Positions 16,853 to 24,342 of a stretch of DNA of 64,000 nt are shown piece by piece. Every line of letters starts with the position of its first letter. Positions within the stretch are counted from its first letter, which is position 1. Both the position numbers and the translations under genes were made by a program. The stretch lies in assembly GCF_003967355.1 (NCBI RefSeq), contig NZ_BIFH01000018.1, positions 1 to 64,000 of the forward strand, written 5' to 3'. This stretch comes from Embleya hyalina. Its GTDB lineage: Bacteria > Actinomycetota > Actinomycetes > Streptomycetales > Streptomycetaceae. The notes under the pieces were generated by a model. The model searched no databases, was not told the origin of the DNA, and saw nothing but the letters and a program-made list of their open reading frames with translations.

Positions 16853-17329
16853 TCAGCGTTCGTCGGGCCCGGTCCCGTCGTGTGCCGGCGTGCCGCCGGT
16901 GGGGGTGGGGCGTTCGAAGAAGGTGTCCAGGGCGATCGTGGCCTGGGTGCTGCTCACCCCGGCGATGGCGTGGATGCGGCGCAGCACGTCCTGGAGGGCA
17001 CCGGTGGACGTGGTGCGGACCTTGAGGAGGACGGAGGCCGCGCCGGCGACCACGTGCGCCTCCTGGATCTCGGTGATCGCGGCGAAGGCCGGTCCGGAGT
17101 CGCCGATCCAGGCCACGGAGTCGACGGTGACGAAGGCGAGCACGTCCAGGTCCACGGCGGCGGGGTCGATGTCGACGGTGGTGCGCCGGATGACGCCGGC
17201 GGCGCGGAGCTTGCGGACCCGCTCGTGGGTGGCGCCGGCGGACAGGCCGATCTCCCGGCCGAGATCGGCGTAGGTGCGCGTCGCGTCGGCTTGGAGCAGC
17301 GCGAGCAGGCCCCGGTCGACGTCGTCCAT
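16853..17329 (-). CDS. Lrp/AsnC-family transcriptional regulator
   Basis: A 158-residue feast/famine regulator. The N-terminal AsnC helix-turn-helix covers about residues 3-60 (LLALLQADATRTYADLGREI, GLSAGATHERVRKLRAAGVI) and the C-terminal RAM/ligand domain about 65-150. Such proteins form octamers and sense amino acids or related metabolites. ATG 17329 is taken. The C-terminus carries a short Pro/Thr/Gly-rich tail. It diverges from an SMP-30 family lactonase gene 172 bp away, which could be its target. Confidence 0.92.
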   Translation of the reverse strand: MDDVDRGLLALLQADATRTYADLGREIGLSAGATHERVRKLRAAGVIRRTTVDIDPAAVDLDVLAFVTVDSVAWIGDSGPAFAAITEIQEAHVVAGAASVLLKVRTTSTGALQDVLRRIHAIAGVSSTQATIALDTFFERPTPTGGTPAHDGTGPDER

Positions 17330-17423
17330 GGGTCCTCCGTACGGGTGATGTCGATCGCGGGGGCTCGATGTTAGCGGGCGACGGCGGTGTCGGGGAGAGG
17401 GATGGCGTGTGTTCGGCTCGGGA

Positions 17424-17453
17424 TTGACGTCGTCGAATCATATTCTGTATTCA
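17424..17453 (+). promoter_or_regulatory. Putative sigma-70-type promoter of the SMP-30 gene
   Basis: TTGACG (17424-17429), 18-bp spacer, TATTCA (17448-17453). It lies in an unusually A+T-rich island, about 50 bp upstream of the lactonase start. Confidence 0.45.
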
Positions 17454-17501
17454 TTGATCCATGCGAGATGATGTTCTGTGACGACGAGGAGCTGCGAGAC
17501 G

Positions 17502-18428
17502 ATGTCCGACGCACGAACTCCGATCTACGACGTGATCGACGAACGGTTCCGCACCGAGCGGTGCGTCTACGGCGACGACCGACTGGAGACGCTGTACGAC
17601 GGCGGTCGTTGGTCGGAGGGGCCGCTGTACTTCCCGGCCGGGCGCTTCCTGATCTGGAGCGACATTCCCAACGACCGCATGATGCGCTGGGACGAGACCG
17701 ATGGGGCGGTGAGCGTCTTTCGTTCGCCGGCCGGGCATCCCAACGGCAACACCCTCGACGCGCAGGGCCGCCTGATCACCTGCGAACAGGGCAATCGCCG
17801 GGTCACCCGCACCGAACACGACGGCTCCGTCACCGTGTTGGCCGATCGTTTCGGGGGCAAGCGGCTGAACAGTCCCAACGACGCCGTCGTGCACTCGGAC
17901 GGATCGATCTACTTCTCCGACCCCGACTTCGGCATCACCACCGACTACGAGGGGTATCGCGCGGAGAGCGAGATCGGGGCGCCGAACGTGTACCGGATCG
18001 ACCCGGTCACGGCGGATGTGCGGCTGGTCGCGGACGGGTTCGCCGGGCCCAACGGTCTCGTGCTCTCCGCCGACGAGCGCCGGCTGTACGTCTCCGACAC
18101 CCGCGCCAACCACGTGCGCGTGTTCGACGTCCGGTCGGACGGGACCCTCTCGGAGGGCGAGGTGTTCGTCGAATGCCGGGCCGGCGACGGGCGGTTCGAC
18201 AACATCCGCTTCGACGACGGGGGACGGTTGTGGGTGGCGGCGATGGCCGACGGGGTGCACTGCTACGCCCCCGACGGCACCCTCATCGGCCGCATCCGCA
18301 CCCCCGAACCCGTCGCCAACATCACCTTCGGCGGCGCCAAGCGCAACCGCATGTTCATCGCCGCCACCAACGCCCTGTACTCCCTGGTCACCTCCGTCAC
18401 CGGCCTGTCGCGGTTGCCCGGGCGATGA
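17502..18428 (+). CDS. SMP-30/gluconolactonase-family hydrolase
   Basis: A 308-residue six-bladed beta-propeller lactonase of the SMP-30/Gnl family. Diagnostic segments include GRWSEGPLYFPAGRFLIWSD, HPNGNTLDAQGRLITCEQGN, NSPNDAVVHSDGSIYFSDPD and GPNGLVLSADERRLYVSDT; the E and N/D residues in them are the metal ligands. Family members open sugar lactones to aldonic acids with a divalent cation. The length is typical (about 300). ATG 17502 is preceded by GAGGAG at 10 nt; a GTG 24 bp upstream is an alternative. It diverges from an Lrp-type regulator. Confidence 0.92.
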   Translation: MSDARTPIYDVIDERFRTERCVYGDDRLETLYDGGRWSEGPLYFPAGRFLIWSDIPNDRMMRWDETDGAVSVFRSPAGHPNGNTLDAQGRLITCEQGNRRVTRTEHDGSVTVLADRFGGKRLNSPNDAVVHSDGSIYFSDPDFGITTDYEGYRAESEIGAPNVYRIDPVTADVRLVADGFAGPNGLVLSADERRLYVSDTRANHVRVFDVRSDGTLSEGEVFVECRAGDGRFDNIRFDDGGRLWVAAMADGVHCYAPDGTLIGRIRTPEPVANITFGGAKRNRMFIAATNALYSLVTSVTGLSRLPGR

Positions 18429-18488
18429 CGGAGCCGGCGGATCGGCGGCCGAACCCCCGTGTGGTGCGGCCGAGTTGTCGCGCTCGTG

Positions 18489-18809
18489 CTACGTCGTCCT
18501 GCGGTGGCGGCCGGTGCCCTCGCCCAGGTACGGAGCCGGCCGCGTGCGGTGGGCGGCCGTCGTACCGCCCCCGCCGACTCCCTCCCGCGACGACGGATAC
18601 ACCAGCCGTGCCGCTTCGAGGTAGTTCGCGGCGACGGCCAGGGTGACCCACTGGTAGCCGTCCCACTCCAGGACGACGCGCGGTGCCTCACGATCGACGT
18701 GGGACGCGCGGGGTGGACCGGTGAGGTGTACGGCCTTGCGTTCGCCGACGGGACGCAGGCGCCGCTCGCGTCGGGCCGCCCACTCTTCCAGGGGTTCGTC
18801 GTTGCTCAC
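18489..18809 (-). CDS. DUF6087-family small protein
   Basis: A 106-residue protein matching the Streptomyces DUF6087 pattern: N-terminal DEPLEEWAARRERRLRPVGE, then KAVHLTGPPRASHVDREAPR and VLEWDGYQWVTLAVAANYLE. The C-terminus is a disordered Gly/Arg/Thr tail. Function is unknown; genes of this family are often near small regulators. GTG 18809 follows GGAGAGC. No partner gene adjoins it here. Confidence 0.8.
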   Translation of the reverse strand: MSNDEPLEEWAARRERRLRPVGERKAVHLTGPPRASHVDREAPRVVLEWDGYQWVTLAVAANYLEAARLVYPSSREGVGGGGTTAAHRTRPAPYLGEGTGRHRRTT

Positions 18810-18918
18810 GTGCTCTCCGGTCTGGACGGGTACGCTTCGACCGGAACCGTAGCGCCTTGATCGGGCACGGGTGCAAGGATCCGCGAGGGTTGATCCGGGT
18901 GGGGGAAGCCGCCGCCGC

Positions 18919-19797
18919 TCAGCAGGTTTCGTAGCGATACTCCCGGTTGCCCGCCGGCGTCACGTCCCGGTCGCGCAGGACCACCGACACCTTCCCGCCC
19001 CAGGCCCGGCAGGTCGCGATGAAGCGGGGCTTGGCGTACTCGACGACGAAGACGCGGTTCGCGTAGGCCGAGGCGTACGCGCCGCATTCGTCGTGGCGGC
19101 CGCACTCCTCGGCCACCGCGAAGTCGAAGCCGACATCGGAGCTGCGGTCGAGCAGTTCGGCGCCGTTCTTCTGGGCGATGGCCAGGTGGGCGGCGTGCGC
19201 CCGGGCGGCGAGGAGCCGGGCGAAGGCGATGTCGTCGGCCGGGGTGAGGAGACGGTGGGAGCGGGTGTAGGACTCGAAGTTGTCCGGCTCGACCGCCTGG
19301 AAACCCGACCGGGCGCACTCGTCGATCCAGTCGCCGACGATCGAGGCGAGGGCGGTGCGTTTGGCGTCGGTGGAGATGTCGAGCAGGGCCTCGTTCCACT
19401 CGGTGTCCATCACGAGGGTGCCGCCGTCGCGCAGCAGCAGGTCCGGGTGTTCGCGCTGCCACCGGTCGAGGGCGTCGGGTTGGACCTGGAAGGCGTTGAC
19501 GTAGCAGATGTTGTACCGGCCCGGTTCGGGACGGGCGGTGCGGTCGCGGGACAACACGCGCACCCCGGGCGGCGGGGCGTAGGCGCCGCCGAGTTGGTAG
19601 TCGAACCGGGCGTGCGGATCGGGACGCACCACGCCGGGAGCGGGCGGGGCGATCGACGCGGGCGCCGGCGGATTCGGTGCCGGCACCGGCGCGATCTCGA
19701 TGCCCTCCGACGCGCACCCCGTCAGCAGGGTCGCCGTGACCACTCCGGCGAGCGCGAGGAGGAGGGTGCGGCGACGGCGGCGGGCCGGTGGGCGCAT
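18919..19797 (-). CDS. Lipoprotein, GH114-like endo-alpha-1,4-polygalactosaminidase
   Basis: A 292-residue exported lipoprotein. An Arg-rich n-region and hydrophobic core (LLLALAGVVTATLLTGC) end in a lipobox with Cys at about 30, followed by a Pro/Ala-rich linker. The catalytic domain (about residues 75-292) has family features such as YNICYVNAFQVQPDALDRWQ, the acidic pair in FQAVEPDNFESYTRSH and AIAQKNGAELLD on a TIM-barrel framework. GH114 enzymes cleave galactosaminogalactan-type polymers. The substrate here is inferred from family only. ATG 19797 has a GGAG site at 9 nt. Confidence 0.85.
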   Translation of the reverse strand: MRPPARRRRRTLLLALAGVVTATLLTGCASEGIEIAPVPAPNPPAPASIAPPAPGVVRPDPHARFDYQLGGAYAPPPGVRVLSRDRTARPEPGRYNICYVNAFQVQPDALDRWQREHPDLLLRDGGTLVMDTEWNEALLDISTDAKRTALASIVGDWIDECARSGFQAVEPDNFESYTRSHRLLTPADDIAFARLLAARAHAAHLAIAQKNGAELLDRSSDVGFDFAVAEECGRHDECGAYASAYANRVFVVEYAKPRFIATCRAWGGKVSVVLRDRDVTPAGNREYRYETC

Positions 19798-20001
19798 GGT
19801 CGGGACTCCGGGAGGATCGGCGAGGGGGTGGGATCGCGCGGCTGCGCGGAACGGGCCCATCGTGCGCCGTCGACCGTGAGGAAATCGTGAGCGCGGCGAC
19901 GGCTTCCGTCCGCGTTCGACACGTGGCGTGACGTGTCATGAGCGCCGTGTGATCGCTACGCTGCCGGGAGGTTGCCGTGCAGTGCGACGAAAGGGTCGGC
20001 C

Positions 20002-21237
20002 ATGAGTACGACTTCGACAGGCTCCCCGTACGTGATCGTCGGTGCGTCCCTCGCCGGCGCCAAGGCGGCGGAGACCCTGCGTGCCGAGGGATACGCGGGC
20101 CGGATCGTGCTGATCGGCGACGAGGGGGAGTACCCCTACGAACGCCCGCCGCTGTCGAAGGGATACCTGCTCGGCAAGAACCCCCGCGACGACGCCTACG
20201 TGCACGAGGAGTCCTGGTACGCCGACCACGACGTGGAACTGCGCCTGGGGCGTACGGTCACCGCGATCGACGTCGCGGCGTCCGCCGTCGTCCTGGACGA
20301 CGGCGAGCGCATCGACTACACCAAGCTGTTGTTGACCACCGGTGCCACGCCGCGCCGACTGCCCGTGCCCGGCGCCGACCTGGAGGGCGTGCGCTATCTG
20401 CGCCGCCTGGCCGACAGCGACCGGCTGTTGGCGGACTTCCGCGCCGGTCGTCGGGTCGTGGTGATCGGCGGCGGCTGGATCGGCCTGGAGACCACCGCCG
20501 CGGCCCGGGAACACGGGTGCCCGGTGACCGTGGTCGAGGCGGCCCCGCTGCCGCTGCTGCGGGTGCTCGGCGACGAGGTCGCCCGGATCTTCCTCGACCT
20601 CCACACCGCGCACGGCGTCGAGTTCCGGTTGCACGCCGACGTCGCGGAGATCGTCGGCGCGGGCGGAAAGGTCACCGGCGTCCGGCTCGGCGACGGCACG
20701 GAGGTGGCCGCGGACGTGGTCGTGGTCGGGATCGGCGTCACCCCGAACACCGCGCTCGCCGAAGCCGCCGGGCTGACCGTGGACAACGGCATCCGTACCG
20801 ACGCCGCGCTGCGCACCTCGGCCGCCGACGTGTACGCGGCCGGCGACGTCGCCAACGCGCTCCATCCCGTCCTGGGCCGCGGCATCCGCGTCGAGCACTG
20901 GGCCAACGCGCTCAACCAGGCGCCCGCCGCCGCGCGTTCGATGCTCGGCCGGGACGTGTCGTACGACCGGATCCCCTACTTCTTCACCGACCAATACGAA
21001 CTCGGCATGGAGTACACCGGCTACGCCGAACCGGGGGAGTACGACCGGGTGCTGTTCCGGGGCGATCCGGCCGGCGGGGAGTTCATCGCCTTCTGGCTGG
21101 CCGAGGGTCGCGTGCTGGCCGGGATGAACGTCAACGTCTGGGACGTCACCGACGCCATCGGGCAACTCGTGCGCTCCGGCCGCGCCGTGGACCCGGACAG
21201 GCTGGCCGACCAGGGAATCCCGCTCGATCGGGTGTAG
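20002..21237 (+). CDS. NAD(P)H-ferredoxin reductase (P450/dioxygenase-type)
   Basis: A 411-residue FAD-dependent reductase. The FAD-binding GASLAGAKAAETLR motif lies near residues 12-25, PYERPPLSK is typical of ferredoxin/rubredoxin reductases, and the NAD-binding GGGWIGLETTAAARE lies near 155-170. The FAD-contact YAAGDVAN and the C-terminal reductase domain complete the fold. It would pass electrons from NAD(P)H to a ferredoxin serving a P450 or dioxygenase. No ferredoxin gene adjoins it; two P450 genes lie 30 kb away. ATG 20002 follows AAAGGG. A hairpin at 21256-21290 terminates it. Confidence 0.92.
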   Translation: MSTTSTGSPYVIVGASLAGAKAAETLRAEGYAGRIVLIGDEGEYPYERPPLSKGYLLGKNPRDDAYVHEESWYADHDVELRLGRTVTAIDVAASAVVLDDGERIDYTKLLLTTGATPRRLPVPGADLEGVRYLRRLADSDRLLADFRAGRRVVVIGGGWIGLETTAAAREHGCPVTVVEAAPLPLLRVLGDEVARIFLDLHTAHGVEFRLHADVAEIVGAGGKVTGVRLGDGTEVAADVVVVGIGVTPNTALAEAAGLTVDNGIRTDAALRTSAADVYAAGDVANALHPVLGRGIRVEHWANALNQAPAAARSMLGRDVSYDRIPYFFTDQYELGMEYTGYAEPGEYDRVLFRGDPAGGEFIAFWLAEGRVLAGMNVNVWDVTDAIGQLVRSGRAVDPDRLADQGIPLDRV

Positions 21238-21255
21238 CCGCCCGGGGTGAATCCG

Positions 21256-21290
21256 GTGCCCGATGGTGGTGCCCGCACCACCATCGGCAC
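21256..21290 (+). terminator. Terminator hairpin after ferredoxin reductase
   Basis: Arms 21256-21272 and 21275-21290 (GATGGTGGTGC with its complement, extended past one bulged C) fold into a long stem directly after the reductase stop codon. Confidence 0.6.
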
Positions 21291-21425
21291 ACCCGTGGCG
21301 ACCTCCCCGGATACGCCCGTACGCGGGATGGGTCGCGCCGGCGGCGAAGCCTAGATTCGAGGCAGTCGGCGGATCCGTGATTCCGCCGACTCCACGGAAT
21401 CGACGCCGCGACGCCCGGAGCACCC

Positions 21426-21746
21426 GTGAACCACTCCCGCACCGACCACGAACTCCCGGACGCGAGAACCCACTTCGCCGTCGTGCCGGACGCGGGTGGC
21501 AAGTCCTGCCGCACCGCCGGCGGAGCGGTCACCACGCCGCACCCGACCGACATCGGCTTCGCCGCCGGTACGGGAGGTGGCCGCCCGGGTCGGCCCGACG
21601 CGGTCTTCGCCGACGAGCCCACCGGGGCGAGTCGGGTGGTCTTCCCGGCCGACGGGCGCGTCACGGGCGAGGCGGCGGCGCCGACCGAGCGGGAGATCGC
21701 CGAGCGGATGACCGGGCTCGGGGAGGGACACGCGTGTGGTACCTGA
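21426..21746 (+). CDS. Hypothetical 106-residue protein, first gene of micro-operon
   Basis: A hydrophilic protein of unknown family. It is rich in Gly, Thr, Asp and Arg with two Cys (in GGKSCRTAGG and near the end, GHACGT) and a C-terminal helix (PTEREIAERMTGLGEG). Almost every third codon base is G or C, as expected of a real gene in this genome. GTG 21426 is preceded by CCGGAGC. Its last 13 bp overlap the next gene, whose ribosome-binding site GGAGGG lies inside this reading frame. No function can be assigned. Confidence 0.6.
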   Translation: MNHSRTDHELPDARTHFAVVPDAGGKSCRTAGGAVTTPHPTDIGFAAGTGGGRPGRPDAVFADEPTGASRVVFPADGRVTGEAAAPTEREIAERMTGLGEGHACGT

Positions 21747-21946
21747 TCCGCCGCACGCCGCGCGCCCACACCGGCGGCCCGGTCGCGCCGTTCGTGGCGC
21801 CGCTCGGCGCCTGTGCGCCGATCACCGCGTTCGGGATCGTGTCGGGTTCGCGGCTCGCCGTCCTCGGGGGCGGGTCGGCGGTGCGGCCGAGCGCGCTTGC
21901 ATCGACTCGATTCATCCCACCGAGGAAAGGACGTGCGTCCCGATGA
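21734..21946 (+). CDS. Hypothetical 70-residue protein, second gene of micro-operon
   Basis: A small basic protein starting VWYLIRRTPRAHTGG (read as Met at GTG). It has one moderately hydrophobic stretch (APFVAPLGACAPITAFGIVS) that may touch the membrane and an Arg/Lys tail (PPRKGRASR). Ribosome-binding site GGAGGG sits 6 nt upstream. It overlaps the previous gene by 13 bp, and its TGA overlaps the next gene's ATG (ATGA, 21943-21946), which is strong support that it is translated. No family recognised. Confidence 0.55.
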   Translation: MWYLIRRTPRAHTGGPVAPFVAPLGACAPITAFGIVSGSRLAVLGGGSAVRPSALASTRFIPPRKGRASR

Positions 21947-22053
21947 ACGATCGACCCGAATGGCAGCCCCCGAAGGAACGCCCGCTCTGGCTCTGGGTGG
22001 TGCTGGTCCTCGTGGTGGTGGCGGTCACGATCAACGTATTGGTGACGGTGTGA
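21943..22053 (+). CDS. 36-residue single-pass membrane protein
   Basis: A tiny protein: hydrophilic, Trp/Pro-rich N-terminus (MNDRPEWQPPKERP) followed by one transmembrane helix (LWLWVVLVLVVVAVTINVL). Its ATG overlaps the stop codon of the preceding gene, and GGAAAGG lies 13 nt upstream. The layout suggests translational coupling. Function unknown; the size and topology are those of regulatory or stabilising micro-proteins. A strong terminator (22087-22115) closes the unit. Confidence 0.65.
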   Translation: MNDRPEWQPPKERPLWLWVVLVLVVVAVTINVLVTV

Positions 22054-22086
22054 CGCGTGGCCGCGCCGCGGTGCGTGGGGATCGGC

Positions 22087-22115
22087 CCGGGCACACCCGA
22101 TGCGGGTGTGCCCGG
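22087..22115. terminator. Bidirectional terminator, 13-bp stem
   Basis: Arms CCGGGCACACCCG (22087-22099) and its complement (22103-22115), loop ATG, between convergent genes. Confidence 0.75.
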
Positions 22116-22125
22116 CGGTCCGCTC

Positions 22126-23067
22126 TCAGCGCGCGGTCAGCGGCGCGTACGCGTCGGGGCGGCGCGTGGTCAGGAACGGGAACAGGTCGAGCCAGTCGCC
22201 CCGGGCGTCCAGGTCGAGATCGGCGACCAGTACGGCGGGCTCGTCGCGCGGTGCCTGGACGAGCACCCGGCCGTAGGGGTCGACGATGAAGGAACTGCCG
22301 TAGAAGGTCAGGCCGTTCTCCGCGCCGATCCGGTTGGGGACCACCATGAACAGGCCGTTCGCCGCGGCGTTTCCGGTGATCACCCGCTGCCAGATCGGCT
22401 GGGTGTCGAAGCCGGGGAAGGCCGGCTCGGAGCCGATCGCGGTCGGGTAGACCAGTACGTCGGCCCCGGCCAGCGCGTAGGCGCGGGCCAGTTCGGGGAA
22501 CCACTGGTCCCAGCAGGTGGGCAGGCCGAGGGTCGCCTCGCCGACCGGGACGACGGGGAACGCGTCGTCCCCGGCCGGGCCGGGACGGAACCAGTGGTCC
22601 TCGTAGTAGCCCTCGGTCACGGGGATGTGGGTCTTGCGGGTGCGTTGGATCAGCGTGCCGTCGGGGTCGACCAGGATCGCGGTGTTGTAACCGCGACCGT
22701 CGTCGGTGCCGTCGGGCGCGGGCGCCTTCTCGTACAGCGAGGCGTGCACGTGGACGCCGTACGTGCGGGCCGCCTCGGCGGCGAAGCCGAACGTCGGCCC
22801 CGACAGCAGGTCTTCCGGTTCGGCCGGCGCGGGGTGGTCGGCCTTGCGGACGACGGCGAAGTACGGGGAGAGGGTCAGCTCCTGCAGGCAGACGATCCGC
22901 GCGCCCTCGGCCGCGGCGAGCCGGATGCCCTCCAGGAGCGCCGCCCGGTGTTCGGCGGGGTCGGCGTGCCACCGCTGCTGGATCGCGGCGACGCGCAGCG
23001 GCGCGCGGCGTGCGGGGTGCACCCGAGCCGGTGAGGCGGGCGGGTTCGGGGCGGTGATGACGCGCAT
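22126..23067 (-). CDS. Carbon-nitrogen hydrolase (N-carbamoylputrescine amidase-like)
   Basis: A 313-residue nitrilase-superfamily amidase. The catalytic triad is visible: Glu in IVCLQELTLSPYF, Lys in RTRKTHIPVTEG and Cys in LGLPTCWDQWFPE. The segments YYEDHWFRPGP and the C-terminal SSFIVDPYGRVL fit N-carbamoylputrescine amidases, which convert N-carbamoylputrescine to putrescine, CO2 and ammonia. About 25 residues at the N-terminus are variable. ATG 23067 is preceded by GGAGG. It diverges from a LacI regulator, and two identical perfect palindromes between them indicate direct repression. Confidence 0.9.
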   Translation of the reverse strand: MRVITAPNPPASPARVHPARRAPLRVAAIQQRWHADPAEHRAALLEGIRLAAAEGARIVCLQELTLSPYFAVVRKADHPAPAEPEDLLSGPTFGFAAEAARTYGVHVHASLYEKAPAPDGTDDGRGYNTAILVDPDGTLIQRTRKTHIPVTEGYYEDHWFRPGPAGDDAFPVVPVGEATLGLPTCWDQWFPELARAYALAGADVLVYPTAIGSEPAFPGFDTQPIWQRVITGNAAANGLFMVVPNRIGAENGLTFYGSSFIVDPYGRVLVQAPRDEPAVLVADLDLDARGDWLDLFPFLTTRRPDAYAPLTAR

Positions 23068-23091
23068 GGGTGTGGTCCTCCGCTTCGGCAT

Positions 23092-23140
23092 GCCGGAACG
23101 TTCCGGCGCAGGCAGCGTAGTCACGCCGGAACGTTCCGGC
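23092..23140. promoter_or_regulatory. Twin LacI-type operators
   Basis: The 16-bp perfect palindrome GCCGGAACGTTCCGGC occurs twice, at 23092-23107 and 23125-23140. The centres are 33 bp apart, about three helical turns, in the gap between the divergent amidase and lacI genes. The central CG step is typical of LacI-family operators. Confidence 0.88.
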
Positions 23141-23172
23141 AAGCAGTTCGGGACCCGCTAGACTCCCTCGAT

Positions 23173-24165
23173 GTGACCGGCCGCCCCGCAACCCTGCTCG
23201 ACGTCGCCCGTGTGTCCGGGGTCTCCAAGAGCACCGTGTCCGACGCCCTCCAAGGCACCGGACGGGTGGCGGAGGCGACTCGGGAGCGGGTCCGCCGAGT
23301 GGCCCGCGAACTCGGCTACCGTCCCAACAGCGCGGCGCGCAGCCTGCGCCGGTCGAGCACCGGGAGCATCGGGCTGCGCCTGCCCCGGACCGCGACCCGG
23401 CTGGACTACTACATGTCACTGGCCTTCGGCGTGGTCGAACGTGCCCAGGAGGCCGGGCTCGACGTGATGTTGCTGGCCCCGGGTGGATCGGCCGACGGCC
23501 TGGCCGCCCGGGTCGACGGCCTGGTGATCGTCGATCCCGACGCCGAGGATGCCGCGCTGCCCGCGCTCCTGGACGCGGGAGTTCCGGTCGTGACCGGCGA
23601 GCGCTATCCCGGACCGGCCGCCGCCCCGCACGGGGTCGTGGTCTGCGACACGGCCGGGTCGCTGAACGCGCTCCTGGACCACGTCCGCGAGCGGGGCGCC
23701 CGCCGTCCGGCCCTGTTGGCTCCGGACGGGACGTCCGCGTGGGCGGTCGCGCTGCGCGACACCGCGGCGGACTGGGCCCGCGCGCACGACACGGACGTGG
23801 CGGTCCGACTGGTGCCGTTCGTCTGCTCGCCCGCCGAGGCCGAGGAGGCCGCGGCGGCGCTGCTCGCGAGCGACCCGGCGGTCGACGCGATCGTGTGCGC
23901 GCCCGACGGCGCGGCCCCGGGCGTGTTGCGGGCGGCCGCGGGCGCGGGGCGCCGCGTCGGTACGGACCTGCCGGTCGCCTCGTGCGTGGACGGCGCCGCC
24001 ATGCGCAACGCGACGCCGCCGGTGACCGCCGTGGACCTGGACCCGGCGGGCTACGGCCGCGCCTGCGCCGACCTGCTGTCCGACCTGCTCGCCGGCACCG
24101 AACAACCGGGCACCGTCCGTGAACACCCGTGGGAACCACGGCTGCGCGACTCGACGCGACGCTGA
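23173..24165 (+). CDS. LacI-family transcriptional regulator
   Basis: A 330-residue regulator. The N-terminal helix-turn-helix and hinge cover residues 5-60 (TLLDVARVSGVSKSTVSDAL, then GYRPNSAARSLRR). A periplasmic-binding-protein-like sensor domain spans about 62-325. The GTG start at 23173 puts the helix-turn-helix at the extreme N-terminus, as in the family. Two perfect operators lie 33-81 bp upstream, so it should control both itself and the divergent amidase. The inducer may relate to agmatine/putrescine degradation (inference from the target). Usual length for the family. Confidence 0.92.
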   Translation: MTGRPATLLDVARVSGVSKSTVSDALQGTGRVAEATRERVRRVARELGYRPNSAARSLRRSSTGSIGLRLPRTATRLDYYMSLAFGVVERAQEAGLDVMLLAPGGSADGLAARVDGLVIVDPDAEDAALPALLDAGVPVVTGERYPGPAAAPHGVVVCDTAGSLNALLDHVRERGARRPALLAPDGTSAWAVALRDTAADWARAHDTDVAVRLVPFVCSPAEAEEAAAALLASDPAVDAIVCAPDGAAPGVLRAAAGAGRRVGTDLPVASCVDGAAMRNATPPVTAVDLDPAGYGRACADLLSDLLAGTEQPGTVREHPWEPRLRDSTRR

Positions 24166-24342
24166 CCACGACCGGGCGCCCGCGCCCGTCGACACGACCG
24201 GAGCCCGCCCGCCGACGGCTCGTCCCGGCCCCGCCCGGGCGCTCCGCGTGGTTCGACCCTCCCGGTGATCTTCCCCTCGATGGTGATCGTCGGGTACGAC
24301 ATCGGGGACCGTATCGTTTTTCCGCACCGAGGTGACACCCAC

